Shown: positions 6,297 to 13,198 of the stretch, one piece after another
Layout of the letters: each line of letters begins with the position of its first letter
Position numbering within the stretch: position 1 is the stretch's first letter
Assembly (NCBI GenBank): GCA_937926025.1
Contig: CALANQ010000060.1
Location: 1 to 13,540 of the forward strand
Length of the DNA stretch: 13,540 nt
DNA from: an uncultured Acidimicrobiales bacterium
GTDB taxonomy: Bacteria > Actinomycetota > Acidimicrobiia > Acidimicrobiales > Iamiaceae
Direction: 5' to 3'
Notes under the pieces: generated by a model
What the model saw: the letters and a program-made list of their open reading frames with translations, nothing else
What the model was told of the DNA's origin: nothing
Databases searched by the model: none
Made by a program: the position numbers and the translations under genes

Positions 6297-8051
6297 TCAG
6301 CCGAGGGAGAACGGTGCGGCGACGACCAGCTCCACGTTGCGGTCCTCGGGCCCGCCGAGGAGGGCGAACGGGTCGATCCAGCGGTTGTCGTTGGCGGCCA
6401 GCTCCCGGCTGATCGACGCCAGCTCGGCCGTGGTCCACCCGTCGTCCTGCCGGTGCTCCACGGCCGGCGGGCCGGCGTGATCCAGGACGGTCACGAGGAT
6501 CGACAGGGTGCCGTCCCCGTTGTCGACCAGCTCGAACGTCCGTCCCTGCTGGCTGAAGTCGATGCCGCTCGCCGTGTCGACCTCCCAGCAGCCGCTCCCG
6601 GGCGCGCTCCCCCGGTGCACCAGGATCTTGTGCTCGTGGCTGTGGCCGTTGGCCCACAGGACCACGTTGGGGAACCGGGCCAGCATCGCCACCAGGTCCG
6701 GACCGAGGGTGCGGGGCCCGGGGTCCACGGCGTCGTCGTGGGTGTTGTCCATGGTCCAGCTGTTGTGGTGGCTCAGCAGCACCACCACCCGGTCGGTGCC
6801 GCCGGACTGCACCCAGGTGCCGCTGGGGTTCCGGTACCGGCGGTGGTGGCGCTGGAGCTCCTGTTCGAGCCAGGCCGTCTGTTGCGGGCCGAGCGACCCA
6901 CCGGAGCCCTGCTCGTGGTTGCACGAGTCCAGGCCGATGACCTGCACGTGGTCGCCTTCGGCCCGGCTCCACCACGACTGGCGGTCCTCGACGTGCCGCT
7001 GGGTGTACCCGTGGCCACCGGCGTCGACCAGCTTCTGGAGGTACTCGTCGAGCGCCAGCGCCCGGCGCGACTCGGGGTCGGGGGTGACGTGCTGGATGCC
7101 CGGGCCGCGGCCCCAACCCTCCCAGCGGTCCGACCCGGTGCCGGCGAGGCGGGCGTGCACGTTGGATCGCACCAGCCCGAACGCGCCCCTCGGCTTCGAC
7201 CCGGCGGCGGCCAGCAGGTCGCCGAGGCGGCTGACGCGCTCGCCGAAGGTGCCCTGGTAGATGACGTCGTGGTTGCCGAACACGGCCACCCACGGCACCT
7301 CGAGCCCGGCTGCCTGGAACGGCCGGACCGCAGCGTCGAGGAACCCGGGGAGGCACGGGAACCCGGCGCGGCCGTAGATGTCGTGGCCGGGATCATCGGG
7401 GTGCCAGGCGCCGCGCCACCCGGAGCGCTGCACGCCCTCGTAGGTGCCGGGTGCGCCCGAGTTGGGCGTGACCTCCTCGCCGGCCAGCACGCCCAGCCAC
7501 CAGGCCACCTCGCCCGCGGTGCGGTTGTCGGTGTTGTCGCCCGTCTGGGCGCACCACGCCATGGGCGCACCGGTGAGCGGGCTGGTGGCGACGGCGTTGG
7601 TGGCCACCACCAGCTGGTCGAGCACCTGGGTGGTGCACGTCTCCTGCGGCCGGTGCCCGCCGTCGGCCCCCGGGTTGAACCAGCCGAACGTCTCGCCGCC
7701 CTCGAGCCGGGCGGGCGACTGGGCGTCGCACACGTGCACGTCGGTGTGGTGGGCGAAGTAGAGCAGCGACCGACGCACGTCGACCCGCCCCTCTCCCGGC
7801 ACCGCGCCCAGGTCGGTGCGGACCAGGAGCGGCTCGCCCTCGGCCCACGCCAGCCGCCGGTAGCGACCGGTGCCGATGGGGCGGATGGTGGCGTCGAGCG
7901 TGGTGGTCGGACGCGTCTCGATGCCGACGCCCTCGTCCGGGGGCTCCACCGGCACGCGCCAGGCCGTCCGCCGGGCGGCCGCCCCCTGGCGGGTCCACCG
8001 GCGGATCCGGGCGACGACGTGGCCGACCGAGTTGTCGGTGTGGTTCGGCAT
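6297..8051 (-). CDS. Metallophosphoesterase, TIGR03767 (PPA1498-like) family
   Basis: A 584-residue calcineurin-like phosphoesterase that should bind two metal ions and cleave a phosphoester; its substrate is unknown. All metal motifs appear in order: HHTDVHVCD (Asp104, His106), GDNTDN (Asp172), FGNHD (Asn260, His261), LSHHN (His428) and NGHSHEH (His470, His472). Long inserts between the motifs, including PGFLDAAVRPFQAAGL before GNHD and ETFGWFNPG, fit the actinobacterial TIGR03767 group. The N-terminus (MPNHTDNSVGHVVARIRRWTR) is charged with no hydrophobic core, so no signal peptide is visible and a cytosolic location is likely, unless the true start differs. The ATG at 8051 has only a weak GAGCGG upstream. 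It is first of a minus-strand group with the tri-domain and racemase-like genes, after the double-palindrome intergenic region. Confidence 0.9.
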   Translation of the reverse strand: MPNHTDNSVGHVVARIRRWTRQGAAARRTAWRVPVEPPDEGVGIETRPTTTLDATIRPIGTGRYRRLAWAEGEPLLVRTDLGAVPGEGRVDVRRSLLYFAHHTDVHVCDAQSPARLEGGETFGWFNPGADGGHRPQETCTTQVLDQLVVATNAVATSPLTGAPMAWCAQTGDNTDNRTAGEVAWWLGVLAGEEVTPNSGAPGTYEGVQRSGWRGAWHPDDPGHDIYGRAGFPCLPGFLDAAVRPFQAAGLEVPWVAVFGNHDVIYQGTFGERVSRLGDLLAAAGSKPRGAFGLVRSNVHARLAGTGSDRWEGWGRGPGIQHVTPDPESRRALALDEYLQKLVDAGGHGYTQRHVEDRQSWWSRAEGDHVQVIGLDSCNHEQGSGGSLGPQQTAWLEQELQRHHRRYRNPSGTWVQSGGTDRVVVLLSHHNSWTMDNTHDDAVDPGPRTLGPDLVAMLARFPNVVLWANGHSHEHKILVHRGSAPGSGCWEVDTASGIDFSQQGRTFELVDNGDGTLSILVTVLDHAGPPAVEHRQDDGWTTAELASISRELAANDNRWIDPFALLGGPEDRNVELVVAAPFSLG

Positions 8052-8100
8052 CGCCGCTCATGCTGGCACGCCCCCGGTGACCCACCCGCCAACCCCACCC

Positions 8101-8150
8101 GAACTTCGTGTGGATCCGGCTCGGATCCGCACCGCCGCCACACGAAGTTC
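8101..8150. repeat. 50-bp palindromic element, copy 1
   Basis: Arms GAACTTCGTGTGG (8101-8113) and CCACACGAAGTTC (8138-8150) are perfect reverse complements and extend to 14 bp with the flanking C8100 and G8151. The 24-nt interior holds a second inverted pair, GGATCCG (8112-8118) and CGGATCC (8122-8128), so two alternative hairpins are possible. It is 46 of 50 bases identical to copy 2. It resembles a REP-like or miniature non-autonomous repeat. No transposase is nearby. Confidence 0.85.
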
Positions 8151-8174
8151 GTCGGTGCTCGCCGGCCACCACCA

Positions 8175-8224
8175 GAACTTCGTGTGGATCCGGCTCAGAT
8201 GGGCACCGCTGCCACACGAAGTTC
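8175..8224. repeat. 50-bp palindromic element, copy 2
   Basis: The same perfect 13-bp arms as copy 1, at 8175-8187 and 8212-8224, around a 24-nt interior. The two copies differ at only four interior bases (G to A, CC to GG, C to T) and both arms are unchanged. The CC to GG change removes the nested GGATCCG inverted pair of copy 1, so the outer palindrome is the conserved feature. It starts 74 nt after copy 1 in the same orientation, and ends 38 nt short of the mnmA stop codon. Confidence 0.85.
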
Positions 8225-8262
8225 GCCCTGGGCGATCGGGGCGGAGGCGTTGGTGCGGACGA

Positions 8263-9303
8263 TCAGCGGGCGGTGGCGCCGCCGACGACCTCGTCGCCTT
8301 CGTAGGCCACCACGCTCTGGCCGGCGGCGACGCGGCGCTGGGGCTTGTCCCACACCACGCGGGCGCTGGCGCCGTCGCCCGCCACGACGCGCCCCGGCAC
8401 CGGGGCGCCGTGGGCGCTGACCTGGAGGAGCACCGGGCCGATCACCGGCTCGGCGGCCCAGCGCAGGCCGTCGACCGGCTGCTCCGCCACCAGCAGGTCC
8501 CGCTTGGACCCGACGGTCACCGTGGCGGAGGCCACGTCGACGTCGACGGCGCAGCGGGGGGCACCACCGCCGGCGAGGCCCAGGCCCTTGCGCTGGCCGA
8601 CGGTGACCAGCTCGACGGCGGACACGGTGCCGACCTCGTGGCCGTCGGCATCGACCACGCGCCCGGGCGTGAGCGAGATGCGTCGATCGAGGAACGACCC
8701 GCGCCCGGTGCTCTTGGTGATGAAGCACACGTCCTGGCTGTCGGGCTTGGTGGCCGTGCGCAGGTCGAGGTCGGCCGCCATCGCCCGCACCTCGGCCTTC
8801 TGGAGGTGGCCGAGCGGGAGCAGCGTCCGGGCCAGCTGGTCCTGGCCGAGCATGTGCAGGACGTAGCTCTGGTCCTTGGCCGCGTCGGCGCCGCGGGCGA
8901 TGCGGCGGGTGCCGTCGGGGCGGGTAGTGATGCGGGCGTGGTGGCCGGTGGCGACGGCGTCGAACCCCAGCACCCGGGCCCGCTCGTCGACCGCCGCGAA
9001 CTTGATGTGGCGGTTGCACTCGATGCACGGGTTGGGCGTCTGGCCGTGGGCGTGGGCGTCGGCGTACGGGGACACCACGTGCTGGGTGAACGCGTCGCCG
9101 AAGTCGAAGACGTGGTGGGTCACCCCGAGCGCGTCGGCCACCCGGCGGGCATCGTCGACGTCGCTCACCGAGCAGCAGCCGGAGTCGCTCTCGCCGCCCC
9201 ACAGCTTGAGGGTGACGCCGACGACATCGTGGCCCTGATCGCGCAGGAGGGCGGCTGCCACCGACGAGTCGACCCCACCGGACATCATCACCAGGACCTT
9301 CAC
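8263..9303 (-). CDS. mnmA: tRNA-specific 2-thiouridylase MnmA
   Basis: A 346-residue enzyme that activates U34 of tRNA Lys, Glu and Gln with ATP and replaces its 2-oxygen with sulfur. The PP-loop SGGVDSS is at 8-14. NPCIECN gives Cys93 and QDVCFI gives Cys193, the two catalytic cysteines. ATGHHARI (118-125) and KDQSYVLHMLGQDQL (143-157) are further MnmA signatures. The C-terminal beta-rich region (TVGQRKGLGL onward) is present, and the length is normal or slightly short. The GTG start overlaps the TGA of the cysteine desulfurase gene (GTGA, 4-nt overlap), with GGAG 8 nt upstream, so the two are translationally coupled and the upstream enzyme is the likely direct sulfur donor. The stop is followed by the palindromic repeats. 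Confidence 0.97.
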   Translation of the reverse strand: MKVLVMMSGGVDSSVAAALLRDQGHDVVGVTLKLWGGESDSGCCSVSDVDDARRVADALGVTHHVFDFGDAFTQHVVSPYADAHAHGQTPNPCIECNRHIKFAAVDERARVLGFDAVATGHHARITTRPDGTRRIARGADAAKDQSYVLHMLGQDQLARTLLPLGHLQKAEVRAMAADLDLRTATKPDSQDVCFITKSTGRGSFLDRRISLTPGRVVDADGHEVGTVSAVELVTVGQRKGLGLAGGGAPRCAVDVDVASATVTVGSKRDLLVAEQPVDGLRWAAEPVIGPVLLQVSAHGAPVPGRVVAGDGASARVVWDKPQRRVAAGQSVVAYEGDEVVGGATAR

Positions 9304-10463
9304 GCCGCCGGCTCCGCGTGCGGGTGGAGCTGGGCGATGGCGGCCGGGATCACCGCGAGGGCGTGGTCGATCTCGTCGTCGGTGGTGCTCCAGCCGAGCG
9401 ACAGCCGCAAGGCGCCCGGCGCCCAGTCCGGCGGAACCCCGAGCGCCTCGACCACGTGCGACGGCTCCAGCGCGCCCGACGCGCACGAGGACCCGGCCGA
9501 CGCGGCGACGCCGGCCTCGTCGAGCAGGAACAGCAGCGGCTCGCTGGCCACCTCCCGGCACGACAGGTGGACGATGTTGGCGACGCCCGGCACCGAGCGG
9601 GGCGGGATGGTGGTGCGGACGTGGTCGGCAGCCTCGGTGAGCCCGGCCGCCAGCCGCTCGGCCTGCTCCCGCACCCGGCCGACCACGGTGACCCGGTCCC
9701 GGGCCGTGACCGCCAGGGCCACGCCCAGGCCGACGGCGCCGGCCACGTTGGGGGTGCCGCTGCGGCGCTCGCGCTCCTGGCCGCCACCGAGCAGCACGGG
9801 GGCGATGGGCACGCCGTGGCGCACGGCCAGCACGCCGATGCCCTTGGGGCCGCCGACCTTGTGGCCGCTGATGGTCACGAGGTCCGCCCGCGCCGCCACC
9901 TCGGCCACGTCGATCCAGGCCGCCGCCGCCACCGCGTCGGTGTGGAGCACCAGGCCGTTCGGGTGCGACGGGCGCGCCTGGTCGACGACGTCTGCGATGG
10001 CGTCGAGGTCCTGGAGGGTGCCGACCTCGTTGTTGGCCAGCACGACCGACACGATCGACACCCCGGGGTCCGACGCCAGCTCGTCGGCCAGGTGGTCGAG
10101 GTCGAGGCGGCCCGTCCCGTCGACGGCGACGGTGCCGCCGCCGGTGGCGTGCACGACGTCGAGCACGGCGTGGTGCTCGATCTCCGAGCACAGGGCCCGG
10201 CCGCCGGCCGCCCCCAGCACGCCCCGGACGGCCAGGTCGTCGGCCTCGGTGCCGCCGGACGTGAAGATCACGCCGCCCGGCTCCACCCCCAGCAGCGAGG
10301 CGATGCCGTCGCGGGCGTCGTCGAGCCGGCGGCGGGCCTCCTGCGCCCACCGGTGCTGGCCCGACGGGTTGCCGGGCACGTGCTCCAGGACGTCGACCAT
10401 CGCCGCCACCGCTTCGGGGCGCGCCGGCGTCGAGGCCGCATGGTCGAGGTAGGCGCTGGGCAC
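9300..10463 (-). CDS. iscS: Cysteine desulfurase (IscS/NifS type)
   Basis: A 387-residue PLP enzyme converting cysteine to alanine and a protein persulfide, here probably feeding MnmA. Family marks in order: YLDHAAST at the N-terminus, SGGTEADDLAV, SEIEHHAV (His97), ANNEVGTLQ, SGHKVGGPKG with the PLP lysine Lys202, ERRSGTPN, and SSCASG with catalytic Cys327, then a C-terminal LRLSLG. The segment normally reading DA-x-Q, whose Gln contacts the PLP hydroxyl, reads HTDAVAAAAW, so that Gln is Ala179. Everything else looks intact. GTG at 10463 is needed to keep the YLDHAAST start; no clear ribosome site is seen. It begins 9 nt after the stop of the upstream methyltransferase gene and overlaps mnmA by 4 nt. 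It could also supply iron-sulfur cluster assembly, but no such genes are adjacent. Confidence 0.95.
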   Translation of the reverse strand: MPSAYLDHAASTPARPEAVAAMVDVLEHVPGNPSGQHRWAQEARRRLDDARDGIASLLGVEPGGVIFTSGGTEADDLAVRGVLGAAGGRALCSEIEHHAVLDVVHATGGGTVAVDGTGRLDLDHLADELASDPGVSIVSVVLANNEVGTLQDLDAIADVVDQARPSHPNGLVLHTDAVAAAAWIDVAEVAARADLVTISGHKVGGPKGIGVLAVRHGVPIAPVLLGGGQERERRSGTPNVAGAVGLGVALAVTARDRVTVVGRVREQAERLAAGLTEAADHVRTTIPPRSVPGVANIVHLSCREVASEPLLFLLDEAGVAASAGSSCASGALEPSHVVEALGVPPDWAPGALRLSLGWSTTDDEIDHALAVIPAAIAQLHPHAEPAA

Positions 10464-10472
10464 CCCGCAAGG

Positions 10473-11225
10473 CTACGAGGCCGGGACGTACCTGCTCACG
10501 TGGGAAGGCGAGTCCACGCCGAACGGGGTGCGGTCCCAGTCGGCCCAGCGGTCCGCCAGGACCAGTCCGGCATCGGCGGCCATCTCGTCGAGCTCGTCCA
10601 CCGTGGACCAGCGGATGTGCCACGGGCGCAGGGCGATGCCGGACTCGGTGATGTCCACGTACTGGCCCATCGCCTCCTGACGGCCGGGGTCGGTCTGCGA
10701 CACGCTGAGCACCACCCGGTCGGCCGTGATGGTCCGTGGCGCCACGGACTGCTGGGCCCGACCGGGTGCCGGGACGAAGGCCTCCACCACGAACGACCCG
10801 CGCGGCAGCAGCCGATCGGCGGCCGAGGCGAAGCAGCGCCGCTGGTCCGCCGGATCCACCAGGTTGAACAGCGTGTTGTAGGCGACGAACACCACGGCGA
10901 ACGACCGGCCGCCCACCGGCGGGTCGGCCATGTCGCCCACCACCGTCTCGACGGCGTCGCCGCCCGGCTTGGCCGCCAGCTCGGCCAGCATCGCCGCCGA
11001 GGTGTCCACGCCCACCACCTGCACGCCGAGCGCGGCCAGCGGGATGGCCAGGCGACCGGTCCCCACCCCGAGCTCGAGGACCGGACCGCCTCCGGCGTCG
11101 TGATCCAGGTCCGCCAGGTCGGCGAGGAGCGCCGCACACGTGGCGGCATCGGTGATGCCCGCGTACCAGTCGTCGTACACCGAGGCGAAGCGGTCGCCGT
11201 AGGTCGCCGGGTCGTAGCCGTCCAT
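10473..11225 (-). CDS. Class I SAM-dependent methyltransferase, substrate unknown
   Basis: A 250-residue Rossmann-fold methyltransferase. Motif I is VLELGVGTGRLAIPLA (about 49-64), followed by VVGVDTSAAML (SAM-ribose acidic residue), VVGDMADPP, and FAVVFVAYNTLFNL with the strand-4 hydrophobic run. The N-terminal ATYGDRFASVYDDWY is typical of small-molecule methyltransferases. No domain shows the target. The ATG at 11225 is preferred: upstream extension of the frame is Arg/Pro-rich and would cross into the divergent gene. GACACT, 6 nt before the ATG, suggests a leaderless mRNA. It is the first gene of a likely operon with the desulfurase (9-nt gap) and mnmA, but a role in tRNA thiolation is only suggested by position. 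Confidence 0.9.
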   Translation of the reverse strand: MDGYDPATYGDRFASVYDDWYAGITDAATCAALLADLADLDHDAGGGPVLELGVGTGRLAIPLAALGVQVVGVDTSAAMLAELAAKPGGDAVETVVGDMADPPVGGRSFAVVFVAYNTLFNLVDPADQRRCFASAADRLLPRGSFVVEAFVPAPGRAQQSVAPRTITADRVVLSVSQTDPGRQEAMGQYVDITESGIALRPWHIRWSTVDELDEMAADAGLVLADRWADWDRTPFGVDSPSHVSRYVPAS

Positions 11226-11231
11226 CGGCTC

Positions 11232-11237
11232 AGTGTC
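11232..11237 (-). promoter_or_regulatory. Possible -10 element (GACACT) for the methyltransferase-desulfurase-mnmA group
   Basis: On the minus strand GACACT, with A at position 2 and T at position 6, ends exactly 6 nt before the ATG at 11225. There is no ribosome site, which fits transcription starting on the start codon. It lies back-to-back with the galT -10 candidate. Confidence 0.35.
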
Positions 11238-11275
11238 GCATCCGATCCCACGCGTCGGGGGCGCCGCCGGCCTCC

Positions 11276-11281
11276 TACCAT
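11276..11281 (+). promoter_or_regulatory. -10 element (TACCAT) for leaderless galT
   Basis: TACCAT fits the actinobacterial TANNNT -10 pattern and is followed by 7 nt before the GTG at 11289. That spacing puts the transcription start on the GTG. The element overlaps the alternative ATG at 11280, which would then not be in the mRNA. Confidence 0.5.
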
Positions 11282-11288
11282 GCAGGGA

Positions 11289-12257
11289 GTGAACCAGCTC
11301 CGGCTCAATCCGCTCACGGGACGATGGGTGACGGTGTCCACCGGCCGGGCGTCGCGGCCGGGCGACTTCGCCACCGACCGGGGTCACCCGGTCGACGACC
11401 CGGCTTCGGGCTGCCCGTTCTGCCCCGGTCACGAGGAGGAGCTGCCGCCGGCGCTCGAGACCTACGGCACCTCCGGCTCGTGGTCCCTCCGGGTGGTGCC
11501 CAACCGCTACCCCGCGTTCGAAGGGGCCGGCGAGATGAAGGTGACCAAGCTCGGTCCCCTCTTCGCGAAGGCGCCGGCGCGGGGCATCCACGAGGTGCTG
11601 GTCCTCACCCCCGAGCACCAGCACAGCTGGGCCGACCTCGACGACCGCCAGACCGGGCTGGTCATGGCCGCCCTCCGGGACCGGCTGGAGGACCACGCCG
11701 CCACCGCCGGCATCCGCTACAGCCAGGCCATCGTGAACCACGGCCTGGCCGCCGGGGCCAGCCGCCGGCATCCGCACGGCCAGCTGCTGGGCATCCCGTT
11801 CGTGCCCGGCGAGCTGCTGGAGGAGATCGCCGGGTTCCGGCGCTTCGAGGGCGGCTGCCTGCTCTGCGCCACGGTCGAGGCCGAGCAGGACGCCGGCTAC
11901 CGCACCCTGGCCATCGACGACGAGGTCGCGGTGATCGCGCCCTGGTGGAGCGGTTCGCCGTTCGAGCTGCTGGTCGTCCCCGTGCAGCACGAGGGCCACC
12001 TGCACCACGCCGCACCGGCATCGCTGGTGGCGGTGGGAACGGCCATCCGCGACGCCCTCTCGCGGCTCCGCACCCTGCTGGGCGACGTGTCCTACAACAT
12101 CGTGTTCCACACCCTGCCGCACCGGGGCGACGATCCGTTCCACTGGCACGCCCACATCACGCCGCGGCTCCACAGCGCGGGCGGCTTCGAGCGGGGCACC
12201 GGGGTGCCCATCAACATCGTGGCGCCCGAGGACGTCGCCGCCTTCCTGGCCGGCTGA
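11289..12257 (+). CDS. galT: Galactose-1-phosphate uridylyltransferase family protein
   Basis: A 322-residue HIT-superfamily nucleotidyltransferase. GalT swaps UMP between UDP-glucose and galactose-1-phosphate in the Leloir pathway. Marks: LRLNPLTGRWVTVS at the N-terminus, CPFCPG (Cys42, Cys45, zinc-binding), RVVPNRYPAF, IVNHGLAAGASRRHPHGQ with the nucleophilic His163 in HPHGQ, a second CLLC pair (190-193), FELLVVPVQHEGH, and FHWHAHITPRL (His285, His287, His289). Length is near the usual 340. The GTG at 11289 is favoured by a TANNNT element 7 nt upstream and by the short lead before LRLNP; the ATG at 11280 (three more residues) is the alternative. No galK or galE is present, so a related sugar-1-phosphate substrate is possible. 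Confidence 0.9.
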   Translation: MNQLRLNPLTGRWVTVSTGRASRPGDFATDRGHPVDDPASGCPFCPGHEEELPPALETYGTSGSWSLRVVPNRYPAFEGAGEMKVTKLGPLFAKAPARGIHEVLVLTPEHQHSWADLDDRQTGLVMAALRDRLEDHAATAGIRYSQAIVNHGLAAGASRRHPHGQLLGIPFVPGELLEEIAGFRRFEGGCLLCATVEAEQDAGYRTLAIDDEVAVIAPWWSGSPFELLVVPVQHEGHLHHAAPASLVAVGTAIRDALSRLRTLLGDVSYNIVFHTLPHRGDDPFHWHAHITPRLHSAGGFERGTGVPINIVAPEDVAAFLAG

Positions 12258-12267
12258 TCCCGGCGGC

Positions 12268-12291
12268 CGACGGCCCCTGCTGCGGGGGTCG
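12268..12291 (+). terminator. Weak GC hairpin after galT
   Basis: CGAC (12268-12271) and CCCC (12274-12277) pair with GGGG (12284-12287) and GTCG (12288-12291) around a 6-nt loop, with two bulged G. It lies in the 49-nt gap after galT, with no T-tract, and overlaps where the next gene's -35 would lie. Termination here is only a possibility. Confidence 0.2.
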
Positions 12292-12294
12292 CCC

Positions 12295-12300
12295 TACGCT
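12295..12300 (+). promoter_or_regulatory. -10 element (TACGCT) for leaderless GH114 lipoprotein mRNA
   Basis: TACGCT fits TANNNT and is followed by exactly 6 nt (CGACCC) and the ATG at 12307. No ribosome-binding sequence precedes the ATG. This is the cleanest leaderless arrangement in the window and implies the gene has its own promoter separate from galT. Confidence 0.55.
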
Positions 12301-12306
12301 CGACCC

Positions 12307-13194
12307 ATGGGGCGTTCCCGCATCCGGGTGGTGGCGGTCCTGCTCGTGCTGGCCGGTGCTGCGGGAGGCTGCAGCGGATCTTCCAACGGCTCCGCCGGCT
12401 CCGACGGCTCCGCCTCCGCCGTCGACGCCGAGCCGGAGTCGTTCGCCCTCGCTCTCGGCGTCGACGCCGACGACCCGGATGCCCGGGAACCGCTCGGCGC
12501 GTACGACCTGGTGGTGGTCGACGGGGCGGAGACCAGCGCCGCGTCGGTGCGCGCCCTCCAGGACGAGGGGGCGAGCGTGCTCGCCTACCTCAGCGTCGGG
12601 ACGGTCGAGCCGGGCCGGTCCTGGTTCGACGCGGCCCGGGACGGGGGCTGGCTGCTCGACCACTGGGACGACTGGGACGAGTGGTACGCCGCGGTGGACC
12701 AGCGCGGGATGCGCGAGCTCCTCCTCGACGAGGCACGGACCGAGCTGGCGAAGGGGTTCGACGGGCTGTTCCTGGACAACACCGACATGGTGGCGGAGCA
12801 CCCGCAGCAGCGGGCCGGCATGGTCCGTCTCGTGGCGGACCTGGACGACCTCGTCGCCGGGCGGGTCCTGTTCGCCCAGAACGGCGACCCCGTGGCGGCC
12901 GGCATCGTCGACCACCTCGACGGGTGGAACCGGGAGGACGTGTCCTCCACCTACGACTTCGACGCCGAGGCGTACGCAGCCGTGTCCGACCAGGACCACC
13001 GCGCCGCCCTCGCCTCGCTGGCGGATCTGCGCCGGCGCGGGCTCACCGTGACGGCGACCGACTACACCGACGGCACCGATCCCGCCGAGGACGACCGGTG
13101 GGCGGAGGCCGCGTGCGCCGCGGGCGGCCTCCCGTTCGTCGCCGACATCGACCTCTCGCGCATCGCCGAACCGCCTCGCACCTGCGAACGATGA
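12307..13194 (+). CDS. Lipoprotein of glycoside hydrolase family 114 type (endo-alpha-1,4-polygalactosaminidase-like)
   Basis: A 295-residue exported lipoprotein. Residues 1-22 are a signal peptide: SRIR, then VVAVLLVLAGAAGGC, with lipobox AGGC and Cys22 lipidated. A Ser/Gly-rich linker runs to about 40. The TIM-barrel domain shows the GH114/TM1410 pattern: VLAYLSVGTVEPGRSW (91-106), DHWDDWDEWYAAV (118-130), KGFDGLFLDNTD (149-160, Asp157 a likely catalytic acid), LFAQNGD (188-194) and NREDVSSTYDF with Glu210. GH114 enzymes cut alpha-1,4-galactosaminan polysaccharide; PelA-type domains are relatives. It likely acts at the outer membrane face on an extracellular or cell-envelope polymer. It ends 4 nt before the stop of the convergent phosphoesterase gene. 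Exact substrate is unproven. Confidence 0.85.
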   Translation: MGRSRIRVVAVLLVLAGAAGGCSGSSNGSAGSDGSASAVDAEPESFALALGVDADDPDAREPLGAYDLVVVDGAETSAASVRALQDEGASVLAYLSVGTVEPGRSWFDAARDGGWLLDHWDDWDEWYAAVDQRGMRELLLDEARTELAKGFDGLFLDNTDMVAEHPQQRAGMVRLVADLDDLVAGRVLFAQNGDPVAAGIVDHLDGWNREDVSSTYDFDAEAYAAVSDQDHRAALASLADLRRRGLTVTATDYTDGTDPAEDDRWAEAACAAGGLPFVADIDLSRIAEPPRTCER

Positions 13195-13198
13195 GCGC

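Noticed and set aside
8101..8224. CRISPR array
   Set aside because: Only two units; each is a whole-length palindrome with 24-nt gap between units, near-identical interiors and no cas genes nearby.
8101..8224. Insertion sequence ends
   Set aside because: The arms are only 24 nt apart within each unit, and no transposase or target duplication is visible between or beside the copies.
6075..8420. 781-residue plus-strand open frame opposite the metallophosphoesterase
   Set aside because: Antisense shadow; the minus strand holds five phosphoesterase metal motifs in order.
7870..10452. 860-residue plus-strand open frame with a repeated ELRVDPARIRTAATRSS-like peptide
   Set aside because: The repeated peptide is just the palindromic DNA elements read through, and the rest is antisense to mnmA and the desulfurase.
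9303..11139. Apparent N-terminal extension that would make mnmA part of a 958-residue minus-strand protein
   Set aside because: Upstream of the GTG at 9303 the frame is an Arg/Gly-rich shadow of the desulfurase and methyltransferase genes, which are read in other minus frames with full family motifs. Only the part from 9303 on is MnmA.
9318..11279. Plus-strand open frame upstream of galT, making a 979-residue protein
   Set aside because: It is antisense to the desulfurase and methyltransferase genes, has Gly/Arg/His-rich shadow composition and no motif. The galT homology begins only at LRLNPLTG.
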